From Synechococcus sp. CS-1329 (lineage in GTDB: Bacteria > Cyanobacteriota > Cyanobacteriia > PCC-6307 > Cyanobiaceae): a DNA stretch of 64,000 nt. The DNA lies in assembly GCF_025128055.1 (NCBI RefSeq), contig NZ_JAHLYS010000016.1, positions 24,146 to 88,145 on the forward strand. The letters are read 5' to 3'. A model generated the notes under the pieces. The model searched no databases and was not told the DNA's origin. It was given only the letters and a program-made list of their open reading frames with translations. Below are positions 1 to 7,982 of this stretch, piece after piece (position 1 is the stretch's first letter; each line of letters begins with the position of its first letter). The translations under genes were made by a program, and so were the position numbers.

Positions 1-938
1 GCGGCGAGTTCATCCAGAGGCTGCTGGCCACCCGCAACGAGGCGGAGGCCCGCAAGGCCAGCTGGGTGTTCCTGGGGGTGAACTACCTGCTGCGCAGCTG
101 GCCCTGGATCGTGGTGGCCCTGGCGGCGGTGGTGCTGCTGCCCGACCAGACCGACTGGGAGCAGAGCTACCCGCTGCTGGCGGTGAAGCTGCTGCCGCCG
201 GTGGCCCTCGGGCTTGTGGTGGTGTCCCTGGTGGCGGCCTTCATGAGCACGGTGAGCACGGCGGTGAACTGGGGGGCCAGTTACCTCACCCACGACCTCT
301 ATCAACGTTTCATCCGCCCCGCCGCCAGCCAGCGGGAGCTGCTGATCATGGGCCAGCTGGCCTCGGTGCTGCTGGTGGTGCTGGGGGTGATCACGGCCCT
401 GATGAGCACCAGCATCGGCGCGGTGTTCCGGCTGGTGATCGCCATCGGCACCGGCCCGGGGGTGGTGCTGGTGCTGCGCTGGTTCTGGTGGCGGATCAAT
501 GCGGCAGCGGAACTGTCGGCGATGCTCGGGGGCTTCCTGGTGGGCATGGCCACCTCGGTGGTGCCGGTGCTGCGCATCGACGACTACGGCCTGAGGCTGA
601 TGGTCACCACCCTGCTCACGGCCGTGCTCTGGCTGGTGGTGCTGTTCTCCACCCCGCCGGAATCCGCCGAGGTGCTGGAGCGCTTCGTGCGGCAGGTGCA
701 GCCGGCGGGGCCTGGCTGGCGCCACTGGCGCCAGCGCACAGGGGTGGAGCCGTCAGAAACGCTGTTGGATCTGCTCAGCAAGCTGGTGCTCAGCTGCGCC
801 GTTCTCTTCGGTGGCTTGATGGGCATCGGTGGCTTCCTGCTGCACCTGCAGCTCTGGGGCTGGGGTGGTCTGGTGGCGGCGGTGCTGGGCTGCCTGGGGC
901 TGTGGCGACGGCCCGCCCTGATCGCCAGGCTGCGCTGA
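1..938 (+). CDS. Sodium:solute symporter family protein, C-terminal part
   Basis: The reading frame is open from the left edge, so the N-terminus lies outside the window. The visible part has at least six hydrophobic membrane segments. Between the first two lies a stretch ending FMSTVSTAVNWGASYLTHDL, typical of the sodium:solute symporter (SSS) family, whose members couple sodium influx to uptake of a small organic solute across the plasma membrane. The substrate cannot be read from the fragment. The last segment is followed by a short basic tail (RRPALIARLR). A small membrane ORF and a HEAT-repeat gene follow on the same strand. Confidence 0.8.
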   Translation, partial: GEFIQRLLATRNEAEARKASWVFLGVNYLLRSWPWIVVALAAVVLLPDQTDWEQSYPLLAVKLLPPVALGLVVVSLVAAFMSTVSTAVNWGASYLTHDLYQRFIRPAASQRELLIMGQLASVLLVVLGVITALMSTSIGAVFRLVIAIGTGPGVVLVLRWFWWRINAAAELSAMLGGFLVGMATSVVPVLRIDDYGLRLMVTTLLTAVLWLVVLFSTPPESAEVLERFVRQVQPAGPGWRHWRQRTGVEPSETLLDLLSKLVLSCAVLFGGLMGIGGFLLHLQLWGWGGLVAAVLGCLGLWRRPALIARLR

Positions 939-992
939 GTGGCGCCGGTAGGGATGATGGGGCACATCAACGACACCTGCGGCGTCCCATCG

Positions 993-1121
993 ATGACCTC
1001 CTTCCTGCGCACCGTCCTGCTGCCGCTGGTGATCGTGGCCCTGTTCGCCCTGGCGCTGTTTGCAGTCAGCGCCAGGATCTGGTTGCCGGGTGACATGGCC
1101 GCCCCCGCTCCGATCGGCTGA
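993..1121 (+). CDS. Small single-span membrane protein (hypothetical)
   Basis: A 42-residue product starting MTSFLRTVLLP, consisting almost entirely of one hydrophobic segment (residues 6-28) and a short polar tail. I chose the ATG at 993 over an in-frame GTG at 939 because the upstream residues are polar and would put a long tail before the membrane segment. It lies 54 nt after the symporter and 5 nt before the HEAT-repeat gene, so it may be co-transcribed with both. The family is not recognised. Confidence 0.5.
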   Translation: MTSFLRTVLLPLVIVALFALALFAVSARIWLPGDMAAPAPIG

Positions 1122-1126
1122 GGGCC

Positions 1127-1951
1127 ATGACCGACCAATCGAAGCCCGAATTCGGCGAATCCCCGCCTGCTTACCCCTACGGTCCGGCCGAGCTGGCCTT
1201 CGACCCGGAACTGCTGGCGGGTGAGCTGGCCCATGAGCTGCTGGGGGATCCGCTCGAAGATCTCGATGCGCTCGAGCCCGCCGAGGCCGACATCGCCGCT
1301 GAATGTGACCTGGGGCTGGAGTGGCTCAGGGGCGTTCACGATCAGCGCATGCAGGGGCTGCGCATTTTCTGCGAGCACCGCGACCCCCGGGCAATCCCGC
1401 TGCTGTTGCCGCTGCTGGAGGCCACCTGTCCGATTCTGCGCATGAGCGCGGTCTATGCCCTCGGCCGCAATCCCGATCCGCGTGCGGTGGCGCCACTGTT
1501 GGCGCTGCTGCAGGACGACAGCAACGGCTACGTGCGCAAGGCGGTGGCCTGGAGCCTGGGCAACTACCCCGAGTCTCCGGTGCTCAACCCCCTGATCCGG
1601 GCCCTTCAGAACGACATCGCCGCGGTGAGGCTGTGGGCGGCTGGGTCGCTGGCGGATGTGGGCGGGACGGGAGCCGCCAAGGCCGACCAGGCCGCCGCCC
1701 AGTTGCTGGTGAGCCTGCGCATTGACTCCGAGCCCGTGGTGCGCAGCAACAGCGCCTGGTCGCTCGGGCGCCTCTACGACCATCTGGTGGTTCCGCGCCA
1801 GGGGGAACTGGTGGAAGCGCTGGTGGCGGTCATGCTCCACGATGGCGATTCGACGGTGCGGGACGAGGCGCGGGTGGCCCTGGAGCAGCTGGAGAGTCCG
1901 GCGGTGCTGGAGCGGCTGCAGACCCTGGTGGAAGACGGTCTCATCCGCTGA
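1127..1951 (+). CDS. HEAT-repeat protein (PBS lyase HEAT-like)
   Basis: The 274-residue protein has an acidic N-terminal third followed by about five tandem HEAT-like helical repeats (roughly residues 75-265). The repeats show recurring patterns such as AVYALGRNPDPRAVAPLLAL and AVAWSLGNYPESPVLNPLI. HEAT-like repeats of this type occur in cyanobacterial phycobilin lyases (CpcE/CpcF) and in NblB. This protein carries no second lyase-type feature I can identify, so it is best called a scaffold or protein-binding HEAT protein. It precedes the DUF2997/Ycf35 cluster by 59 nt. Confidence 0.75.
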   Translation: MTDQSKPEFGESPPAYPYGPAELAFDPELLAGELAHELLGDPLEDLDALEPAEADIAAECDLGLEWLRGVHDQRMQGLRIFCEHRDPRAIPLLLPLLEATCPILRMSAVYALGRNPDPRAVAPLLALLQDDSNGYVRKAVAWSLGNYPESPVLNPLIRALQNDIAAVRLWAAGSLADVGGTGAAKADQAAAQLLVSLRIDSEPVVRSNSAWSLGRLYDHLVVPRQGELVEALVAVMLHDGDSTVRDEARVALEQLESPAVLERLQTLVEDGLIR

Positions 1952-2010
1952 CGCGGCCCCGGCAGCGTCAGGGGAACCTGGTTAACATTTGCGCACCTGA
2001 GTGAGCCTGG

Positions 2011-2223
2011 ATGGCCCAGACCACCATCCGCTTCCGTATCCGTCCCGATGGGCGTGTCGAGGAGCTTGTGGAAGGCGTCCAGGGTGCTGCCTGCGAGCAG
2101 CTCACCGAACGGATCGAGAACCAACTCGGTTCTCTGCAGCAGCGCCGCTCCACCTCCGAGGCCTTTGTGGCCGCAGCTCAGGAGGTCACCCCCTCCGTGG
2201 GCGTGCACCAGCGCTCCGCCTGA
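2011..2223 (+). CDS. DUF2997 family protein
   Basis: A 70-residue protein beginning MAQTTIRFRIRPDGRVEE, with the short beta-strand-rich pattern and C(E)QLT..IE core of DUF2997. In cyanobacteria this family usually lies next to a Ycf35/DUF1257 gene, and here Ycf35 follows after 28 nt. The function is unknown. The conserved pairing suggests that the two proteins work together. Confidence 0.8.
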   Translation: MAQTTIRFRIRPDGRVEELVEGVQGAACEQLTERIENQLGSLQQRRSTSEAFVAAAQEVTPSVGVHQRSA

Positions 2224-2251
2224 GTTAAAACCGTCCTTTTCGGCCGCTCCC

Positions 2252-2644
2252 ATGTCCCACTTCAGCACCGTCAAAACCGAACTGCGCGACCGCGGGGCCC
2301 TGCTGGGCGCCCTGCGGGACCTGGGCCACGAGCCTGAGCTGGGGGAGCGGCCGGTGCGCGGCTACCGCGGTCAGACCGTCCTGGCCGAAGTGGCCCTCAC
2401 CCGCGACGACGGTTGTGATATCGGCTTCCGCTGGAATGCCGACTCCGCCAGCTATGAGCTGGTCACCGACCTGGAGCTGTGGAAGCAGCCGATTCCGGTG
2501 GAGCGTTTCCTCTCCCAGATCACCCAGCGCTATGCCCTGCGCCAGGTGCTGGCGGCCTCGGCCCAGGAGGGCTTTCAGGTGAGCGAGCAGACCTCCAGCC
2601 TGGACGGATCGATTGAACTGGTGGTGACCCGCTGGGATGGCTGA
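2252..2644 (+). CDS. ycf35: Ycf35 homologue (DUF1257)
   Basis: A 130-residue protein starting MSHFSTVKTELRDRGALL, characteristic of DUF1257/Ycf35, a family conserved in cyanobacteria and some plastid genomes. I took the ATG at 2252 because family members begin MSHFS; the open frame extends upstream only through the previous gene. The last 8 nt overlap the start of the ferredoxin gene, implying translational coupling. The biochemical role is unknown. Its ferredoxin neighbour is compatible with a redox function, which is an inference. Confidence 0.88.
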   Translation: MSHFSTVKTELRDRGALLGALRDLGHEPELGERPVRGYRGQTVLAEVALTRDDGCDIGFRWNADSASYELVTDLELWKQPIPVERFLSQITQRYALRQVLAASAQEGFQVSEQTSSLDGSIELVVTRWDG

Positions 2645-3026
2645 AGTGGATCCTTCGGTGGCTTTCGCCGCCCCTGCCCGCAGCCGTGAGCAACCCAGCG
2701 GCCAGGAACCGCTGCTGGGCGGAAGCCTGCGTCAGCAAGCCGTCTGGGTGGATGAGGCCGTGTGTATCGGCTGCCGCTACTGCGCCCATGTGGCGGGCAA
2801 CACGTTTCTGGTGGAACCGGTCTGGGGTCGCTCCCGGGCGATCCGTCAGGACGGCGACAGCACCGAGACCATCCAGGAAGCGATCGACACCTGCCCAGTG
2901 GATTGCATCCACTGGGTGCCCTACGAGGACGTGTCCCAGCTCGACCATCGCCTGCGCTCCCAGGAGCTGTTGCCCCTGGGTTATCCGAGCCAATCCCGCG
3001 TTCAGCGCACGTTGCCTCGGCCTTGA
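2637..3026 (+). CDS. Ferredoxin with a [4Fe-4S] cluster motif
   Basis: A 129-residue protein with a CIGCRYC motif near residue 45 and a distal CPVDCIHWV motif near residue 87. Together these form the C-x2-C-x2-C...C-P pattern of a single [4Fe-4S] ferredoxin of the plant/cyanobacterial DnaJ-associated type. Residues 1-35 form a polar extension. The gene overlaps Ycf35 upstream by 8 nt, and its TGA stop overlaps the TTG start of the aldo/keto reductase downstream (TTGA, 3023-3026). A role as electron carrier for a neighbouring enzyme is plausible but not shown. Confidence 0.85.
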   Translation: MAEVDPSVAFAAPARSREQPSGQEPLLGGSLRQQAVWVDEAVCIGCRYCAHVAGNTFLVEPVWGRSRAIRQDGDSTETIQEAIDTCPVDCIHWVPYEDVSQLDHRLRSQELLPLGYPSQSRVQRTLPRP

Positions 3027-4231
3027 TTGCGGCGTTGCCCTGCCGTCGCTTCGGGCGCACGGAATTGCCCATGCCGGTGCTGTCCCTGGGGGGCATGCGC
3101 TACCAGCAGAGCTGGAGCGACCTGCCGGCCGCTGAGATCACGGCCCAGAGCCAGGCCAATCTGCTCGCCACCCTGGAGAAGGCGGTGGCGGCTGGGTTTC
3201 ATCACATTGAAACCGCCCGCCACTACGGAACCTCCGAGCGGCAACTGGGAGACCTGCTGCGGCAGGTGCCCGATCCCCGCCGCATCCTCCAGACCAAGGT
3301 GCCGCCCCACGACGATCCCGTCCAGTTCGAGGCGGAGCTGGAGCTGAGCTTCGAGCGGTTGCGCATCGAGCGGCTCGATCTGCTCGGCATCCATGGCCTC
3401 AACCTGCCGGAGCATCTTGAGCAGACCCTGCGGCCGGGAGGCTGCCTCGATGTGGTGCGGCGCTGGCAGCAGCAGGGGCGCATCGGCCATGTGGGCTTCT
3501 CCACCCACGCGCCCCTGCCCCTGATTCTCGAAGCGATCGCCAGCGATGCCTTCGATTACATCAATCTGCACTGGTACTACATCCGCCAGGACAATCGCCC
3601 GGCCCTGGAGGCTGCCCTCCGCCACGACATGGGCGTGTTCGTGATCAGCCCCACCGACAAGGGCGGCCACCTGCACAGTCCATCCGAGCGGATCAGCGAG
3701 CTGTGTGCGCCGCTGCACCCGATCGAATTCAACGACCTGTTCTGCCTGCATGAGGCGACGATCCACACCATCAGCGTCGGCGCTGCCGGCCCGGCTGATC
3801 TCGACCTGCACCTGCAGGCGGTGACCCGGCTGCCCGAGGCCGAGCGCTGGTTGCTCCCTGTGCAGGAGCGGCTGGAGCACGCCAGGCAGGAGGCCCTCGG
3901 CGCCCCCTGGCTGGAGAGCTGGAGTGAGGGTCTTCCCCCCTGGGAGGCCACCCCTGGAGGCCTGAATCTGCCGGTGCTGCTCTGGCTGCACAATCTGCTG
4001 GAGGCCTGGGATCTGGAGGCGTACGCCCGCGCCCGCTACGGGCTGCTGGGCCAGGGGAGCCATTGGTTTCCCGGCGCTAACGCCGAGGCCCTCGACCGGG
4101 AGGTGAGCGAAGCCGAATTGATGGCGGTACTGGGGGGCAGCCCCTGGGCCCAGCGGATTCCAGCGCTGCTGCGCGGCCTGCGGGAGCGGCTCGGGGGCAG
4201 CAGTGTGCGGCGGTTGATGGCCGATGCGTGA
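3023..4231 (+). CDS. Aldo/keto reductase (COG1453-like, lacking the Fe-S tail)
   Basis: I start translation at TTG 3023, which overlaps the ferredoxin stop (TTGA) and gives an N-terminus reading ...RRFGRTELPMPVLSLGG, as expected for this family; no ATG lies closer to that motif. The TIM-barrel landmarks are HIETARHYGTSE (active-site Tyr, with Glu where Asp is usual), LQTKVP (Lys) and LLGIHGLN (His). Many COG1453 members end in a cysteine-rich Fe-S domain. Here the last ~100 residues are helical and contain no cysteine, so that cluster is absent. The product is about 402 residues. The preceding ferredoxin may supply electrons instead, which is an inference. Confidence 0.82.
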   Translation: MIAALPCRRFGRTELPMPVLSLGGMRYQQSWSDLPAAEITAQSQANLLATLEKAVAAGFHHIETARHYGTSERQLGDLLRQVPDPRRILQTKVPPHDDPVQFEAELELSFERLRIERLDLLGIHGLNLPEHLEQTLRPGGCLDVVRRWQQQGRIGHVGFSTHAPLPLILEAIASDAFDYINLHWYYIRQDNRPALEAALRHDMGVFVISPTDKGGHLHSPSERISELCAPLHPIEFNDLFCLHEATIHTISVGAAGPADLDLHLQAVTRLPEAERWLLPVQERLEHARQEALGAPWLESWSEGLPPWEATPGGLNLPVLLWLHNLLEAWDLEAYARARYGLLGQGSHWFPGANAEALDREVSEAELMAVLGGSPWAQRIPALLRGLRERLGGSSVRRLMADA

Positions 4232-5011
4232 TCAGGCCAGCGGCTGCTTGGCCGGTAGACCCACGGCCCTCGGATAGCTGGCGGGGCAAGGGGAGCTGGG
4301 CCTGAGCACCACCGCATGGCGCACGCCCCGCCCGCCCGGTAGGTCGATCCGCTCCACCCGCTCCACCTCGGCGTGCAGGCTGGTGGCGGCCTGCTCCAGG
4401 CAGGCCAGATCCTCGGGGCTCCACTGGCCGCGGTAGAGCAGGGCCCGGCCACTGGCGCTGAGCAGGGGCACCAGGTACTCCGCCACCACGGGGGCGGAAG
4501 CCACCGCCCGCGCCATGGCCCAGTCCTGGCGGCCGCGGCAACTGGCGGCGTGGCCGGTGGCCTCCGCCCGCTCCCAGCGCACCTGAACCCGCTGGCCCAG
4601 GCCCAGACTCTCAGCCATGGCTTTCACAGCCTCCGCCTTGCGCCCGACGGAATCCACCAGGGTGAGCCGGGCGTGTGGCAGGGCGATCGCCAGGGCCAGG
4701 CCGGGGAAGCCCCCACCGGTGCCCACATCGAGGCAGCGCAGGGGATGGGCGGGGGGAGTGGGGGCGTTGAGCAGCTGACGCCAGGGCCAGAGGCTGTCGT
4801 ACACCTGGGCGATCCAGTAATCGTCGCCATCCACCAGGCGGGTGAGGTTGAGGCGGGCATTCCACTGGCGCAGCTGCTGCTGCAGGGCCATCAACAGGTG
4901 CAACTGCTCCGGGGTGGGCTCCCAGGCCAGGCTGTCCCAGAGGCCAGAGGGAACCGGATCGGCGGGGACCGTGATCACTGCAGCACTGATGGGGGAGCTC
5001 TCTAGGATCAC
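4232..5011 (-). CDS. rsmG: 16S rRNA (guanine527-N7)-methyltransferase RsmG
   Basis: RsmG (GidB) methylates N7 of G527 in 16S rRNA using S-adenosylmethionine. The product is 259 residues, the usual family size. The SAM-binding loop is LDVGTGGGFPGLALAIALP, and the flanking segments NARLNLTRL and DSLWPW are typical of the family. The GTG at 5011 opens the frame. A later start inside AAVITVPADP is possible, because the first ~25 residues are not conserved in type. Its stop abuts the aldo/keto reductase stop with no gap (convergent), and its start lies 17 bp from the divergent J-protein. Confidence 0.93.
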   Translation of the reverse strand: MILESSPISAAVITVPADPVPSGLWDSLAWEPTPEQLHLLMALQQQLRQWNARLNLTRLVDGDDYWIAQVYDSLWPWRQLLNAPTPPAHPLRCLDVGTGGGFPGLALAIALPHARLTLVDSVGRKAEAVKAMAESLGLGQRVQVRWERAEATGHAASCRGRQDWAMARAVASAPVVAEYLVPLLSASGRALLYRGQWSPEDLACLEQAATSLHAEVERVERIDLPGGRGVRHAVVLRPSSPCPASYPRAVGLPAKQPLA

Positions 5012-5028
5012 CCAACCATGGCGCGTGG

Positions 5029-5637
5029 TTGGTGGCAGGCGGCGAGCACCCGGTCACGGGCCCATCTCTCTATGCCCTGCTCGGTCTGTCGAGCACGGCC
5101 ACACCCCAGGATCTGCGGCAGGCCTTCCGCTCCCTGAGCAAGCTCTATCACCCCGATACCACCACCCTGCCGCTGGCCGAGGCCGAGGACCAGTTCCGGC
5201 GCCTGCAGGAGGCCTATCTGGTGCTGGGGGACCCCCAGCGTCGTTCCGCCTACGACAGCCAGCTGCGTCTGGCCCTGCTGCAGCGGGTCGAGGCCCTCAG
5301 CCCACCAGCCGCCAAAGCTCCTGGTCCCGTGAAGCCCGGACCGGCGGCGGAGCGCCGTCCCCTCTCGGTGCGCCGGGCCTTCTCGGGGGGCGAATGGTTC
5401 GCCCTGCTGCTGCTGGCGATGGCTTTGCTCTTCAGCCTGGTGCTGGGGCTGGGTCTGGCCTGGTGGCGGGGGGTGGAACTGGTCACCCAGCCACCGTTTG
5501 CTGATCCGATCGAGCGGCCCGCCGAGCGGCACACTGAAGGCTCCATCGCAAACCTGCCCGGGGATGAGCTCCTTACCGCCCCTACAGACGCCCCTCTACA
5601 ACCACCCTCTGCCGGCGCTGGAGCAGTGGCTGAGTGA
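5029..5637 (+). CDS. Membrane-anchored J-domain (DnaJ-like) protein
   Basis: Residues 12-80 form a J domain with the HPD tripeptide at 41-43 (LSKLYHPDTTT), which stimulates Hsp70 ATPase activity. A proline/alanine-rich linker follows, then one membrane segment (about residues 124-146) and a polar tail. There are no G/F or zinc-finger regions, so it is a class III J-protein that probably recruits DnaK to a membrane. The start is TTG 5029 or the adjacent GTG 5032. The 3' end overlaps the DUF3143 gene by 74 nt in another frame. Confidence 0.85.
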   Translation: MVAGGEHPVTGPSLYALLGLSSTATPQDLRQAFRSLSKLYHPDTTTLPLAEAEDQFRRLQEAYLVLGDPQRRSAYDSQLRLALLQRVEALSPPAAKAPGPVKPGPAAERRPLSVRRAFSGGEWFALLLLAMALLFSLVLGLGLAWWRGVELVTQPPFADPIERPAERHTEGSIANLPGDELLTAPTDAPLQPPSAGAGAVAE

Positions 5638-5830
5638 TCTGGGCGCCTGCCGGGACCGCGCTGAGCCCGCCATCTGGGACCTCATGCAGCCCTCATGGAG
5701 TGCCCGCATCGAGCTGGAGGTGGAGGAACTCAAGGTGAGCTGGGAGCAGGACGGCAGCGTCACGGTGCGCCTGTTTCCCTACGGCCTCAGCCGAGCTGAT
5801 GTGGAATCAGCGATCCTGGCGGGACCCTGA
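5564..5830 (+). CDS. DUF3143 family protein
   Basis: An 88-residue cyanobacterial protein starting MSSLPPLQTPLYNHPLPALE, with a conserved-looking core of Trp-rich helix and beta strands (WDLMQPSWSARIELEVEELK). I use the ATG at 5564, although the frame is open upstream, because the PLYNHPLPALEQWL segment marks the usual N-terminus. It starts inside the last 74 nt of the J-protein gene, so the two are probably translated together. The function is unknown. Confidence 0.75.
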   Translation: MSSLPPLQTPLYNHPLPALEQWLSDLGACRDRAEPAIWDLMQPSWSARIELEVEELKVSWEQDGSVTVRLFPYGLSRADVESAILAGP

Positions 5831-5869
5831 GGCCCACTTCCAGCGGAGCGCTCTGCCGGGCTGCGGGTC

Positions 5870-7138
5870 TCAGCTGAGCTGATCGAGGCCTGAGCGGATC
5901 ACGGCATAGCAGTGCTCCAGCTGCTGCTCGCTGAGACAGAGCGGCGGCAGAAGGTACACCACATGGCCCAGGGGCCTCAGGAACACTCCGGCCTCGAGGG
6001 CGTGCCGCTGCAGCTGGCGGCCGGCGGGATGGAGATAGCCGGGCTGCTCCACCGCCAGATCGAAGGCGGCGATGGTGCCGCACAGCCGAGGCCGCTGCAC
6101 CAGGGGGTGGGCCGACAGGGCCTGCAGATGGGGCTGATGGCGGGCCTCGAAGCCCTCGTGGAGGGCGGGCTGCTGCTGGAGCAGATCCAGACTGGCGTTG
6201 GCGGCGGCGCAGCCGAGCGGATTGGCCGTGAAGCTGTGGCCGTGGTACAGGGTGTGACTGGGGTCGTCGCTGATGAAGCCCTGGTAGATCCGTTCGCTCG
6301 CCAGGGTGACGCCCATCGGCAGAAAGCCGCCGGTGAGGCCCTTGGAGAGGGCGACGAGATCAGGGCTGATGCCGGCCCGGCCGCAGGCGAAGAGGGCGCC
6401 GGTGCGGCCGAAACCCGTCATCACTTCATCGGCGATCAGCAGGGCGCCGGCCCGCCGCACCCGTTGCTCCAGTTGGCGCAGGAAACCCTCGCGCACCATG
6501 GCCATGCCGCTGGCACCCTGCACCAGCGGCTCAAGGATCACCGCGGCGGTGGGCACCTCCAGCAGTCGCTCCAGCGCCGAGAGGGCTTCGGCTTCCTTGC
6601 GCTCCACCTCCGGATCGTCCCACCAGGTGGCGGGCCACGGGGCGCGGGTCACCGGCGAGAGCAGGGGCTCGAACGGGGCGGAGAAAAGGGAGCGCTCCCC
6701 CAGGGCCATGGCCCCGAAGGTGTCGCCGTGATAAGCCCCCTCGAAGGCGATCAGCTGCCGCCGCTGTGAGCCCTGGTTGCGCCACCACTGCCAGGCCATC
6801 TTCAGGGCCACCTCCACGGCGGTGGAGCCGTCGTCGGAGAAGAACAGTCGCTGCAGCCCCGAGGCGGCGCTCAGCCGCTCGGCCAGCCGCTCGGCGGGGG
6901 GATGGCGGAAGTTGGCGAAGATCACCTGCTCCAGCTGTAGGGCCTGCTCCGCCACCGCCGCGGCGATGCTGGGCTCGCCATGGCCGTGCAGGGTCACCCA
7001 CCAGCTGCTGATGGCATCGATCAGCTCACGGCCGTCGTCGAGTTCGAGCAGAGCACCGCGGCCGGCCACCGCCCGCAGGGGCGGATCGGCCCGGGCCACC
7101 TGGGTGGTGGGGTGCCAGAGATGGGGATGCCAGCTCAA
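5870..7138 (-). CDS. bioA: Adenosylmethionine-8-amino-7-oxononanoate aminotransferase BioA
   Basis: BioA converts 8-amino-7-oxononanoate to 7,8-diaminononanoate with SAM as amino donor, the third-last step of biotin synthesis. The class III aminotransferase features are FEGAYHGDTFGAMALGE, LIADEVMTGFGRTG and the PLP-lysine segment LVALSKGLTGGFLPMG. The frame is open to an ATG at 7270, but that extension is an Ala/Pro-rich low-complexity run and its first residues are an out-of-frame reading of the small ORF. I therefore prefer TTG 7138, giving SWHPHLWHPTTQ at the N-terminus; this choice is uncertain. Last gene of the biotin operon. Confidence 0.93.
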   Translation of the reverse strand: MSWHPHLWHPTTQVARADPPLRAVAGRGALLELDDGRELIDAISSWWVTLHGHGEPSIAAAVAEQALQLEQVIFANFRHPPAERLAERLSAASGLQRLFFSDDGSTAVEVALKMAWQWWRNQGSQRRQLIAFEGAYHGDTFGAMALGERSLFSAPFEPLLSPVTRAPWPATWWDDPEVERKEAEALSALERLLEVPTAAVILEPLVQGASGMAMVREGFLRQLEQRVRRAGALLIADEVMTGFGRTGALFACGRAGISPDLVALSKGLTGGFLPMGVTLASERIYQGFISDDPSHTLYHGHSFTANPLGCAAANASLDLLQQQPALHEGFEARHQPHLQALSAHPLVQRPRLCGTIAAFDLAVEQPGYLHPAGRQLQRHALEAGVFLRPLGHVVYLLPPLCLSEQQLEHCYAVIRSGLDQLS

Positions 7139-7187
7139 GGGTTCGGCGGGGGTTGCATCAGCTGGATCTGCATTGGCTGGGGCTGCA

Positions 7188-7343
7188 TCAGCGGCACCGC
7201 TTCTCCAGGCGGGCTGCTTCGGAGGCCCAGGGTCCGCAGTTGAACCAGCGCACCATCCCCACTTCCACATCGGTGAAGAGCACCAGGATGCCGCTGCAGA
7301 GCAGGGCCACTGACGCGCTCACAAACAGATTTCCACGTGTCAT
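7188..7343 (-). CDS. 51-residue membrane protein within the biotin operon
   Basis: A small gene between bioD and bioA. Its ATG (7343-7341) overlaps the bioD TGA (7342-7340) as ATGA, the same coupling used at other junctions of this operon. The product begins MTRGNLFVSASVALLCSGIL, has one hydrophobic segment (residues 6-22), then VRWFNCGPW and a basic/acidic C-terminus ending RLEKRCR. Three cysteines are present (16, 36, 50). I do not recognise the family. The precise overlap is the main evidence that it is translated; no biotin-related function can be read from the sequence. Confidence 0.65.
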   Translation of the reverse strand: MTRGNLFVSASVALLCSGILVLFTDVEVGMVRWFNCGPWASEAARLEKRCR

Positions 7344-7978
7344 CGGGCCAGATTACGGGCCAGGCCACTGGCCTGCCATTGCTCGGCGAGGGCCTGGCGA
7401 TCCAGCTGTGTCAGGGGGGGCAGGCAGGCCAGCACCGGTGCCCCGGTCATGGCCTCCAGGGTGCGGGGGTTGTCGGGGTGGGGGGGGCCGTTGAGCACCA
7501 GGCCCAACAGAGGGATGCCTCTGCTGCGCAGGGCTTCCACCGACAGCAGCGTGTGGTTGAGGGTGCCGAGGCCGCTGCGGGCCACCAGCACGACCGGCAG
7601 GCCCCAGCGGCCGACCTGATCGATCTGGAGGCTGTCGAGGCGCAGGGGCACCAGCAGGCCGCCGGCGGTTTCCACCACCAGCGGACCCCTCACCAGGGGC
7701 AGTGCCAGGCGCTCCAGCTCGATCGGCCGCTGCTCCAGCTCCGCGGCCCAGTGGGGTGAGACCGGATGGCTGTAGCGGTAGGCCTCCGGCAGCAGCCGCC
7801 CTGCGGCCTCGCTGGGGGTGAGACCCAGCAGGGCCGCCACGCGGGCCGTGTCGCCCCCCTCCTCCAGGCCGCACTGCACCGGCTTCCAGTACTGCGCTCC
7901 AAGGCCCTGCACCAGCAGGGCGCTCACCACGGTCTTGCCCACATCGGTGTCGGTGCCGCAGACCACCAGCCGTGTCAT
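7340..7978 (-). CDS. bioD: Dethiobiotin synthetase BioD
   Basis: BioD uses ATP and CO2 to close the ureido ring of dethiobiotin from 7,8-diaminononanoate. The product is 212 residues with the P-loop GTDTDVGKTVVSALL at residues 8-22, the substrate-site segment YWKPVQCG and the VETAGGLLVPL motif. The start ATG is 4 nt after the bioC stop, and its own stop overlaps the small ORF (ATGA). It sits centrally in the operon bioF-bioK-bioC-bioD-small ORF-bioA. Confidence 0.95.
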   Translation of the reverse strand: MTRLVVCGTDTDVGKTVVSALLVQGLGAQYWKPVQCGLEEGGDTARVAALLGLTPSEAAGRLLPEAYRYSHPVSPHWAAELEQRPIELERLALPLVRGPLVVETAGGLLVPLRLDSLQIDQVGRWGLPVVLVARSGLGTLNHTLLSVEALRSRGIPLLGLVLNGPPHPDNPRTLEAMTGAPVLACLPPLTQLDRQALAEQWQASGLARNLAR

Positions 7979-7982
7979 CGCT

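Noticed and set aside
7139..7270. N-terminal 44-codon extension of bioA from ATG 7270
   Set aside because: Its first codons read the small ORF out of frame and the rest is an Ala/Pro/Asp repeat. The aminotransferase homology begins at the TTG. Kept as an alternative only.
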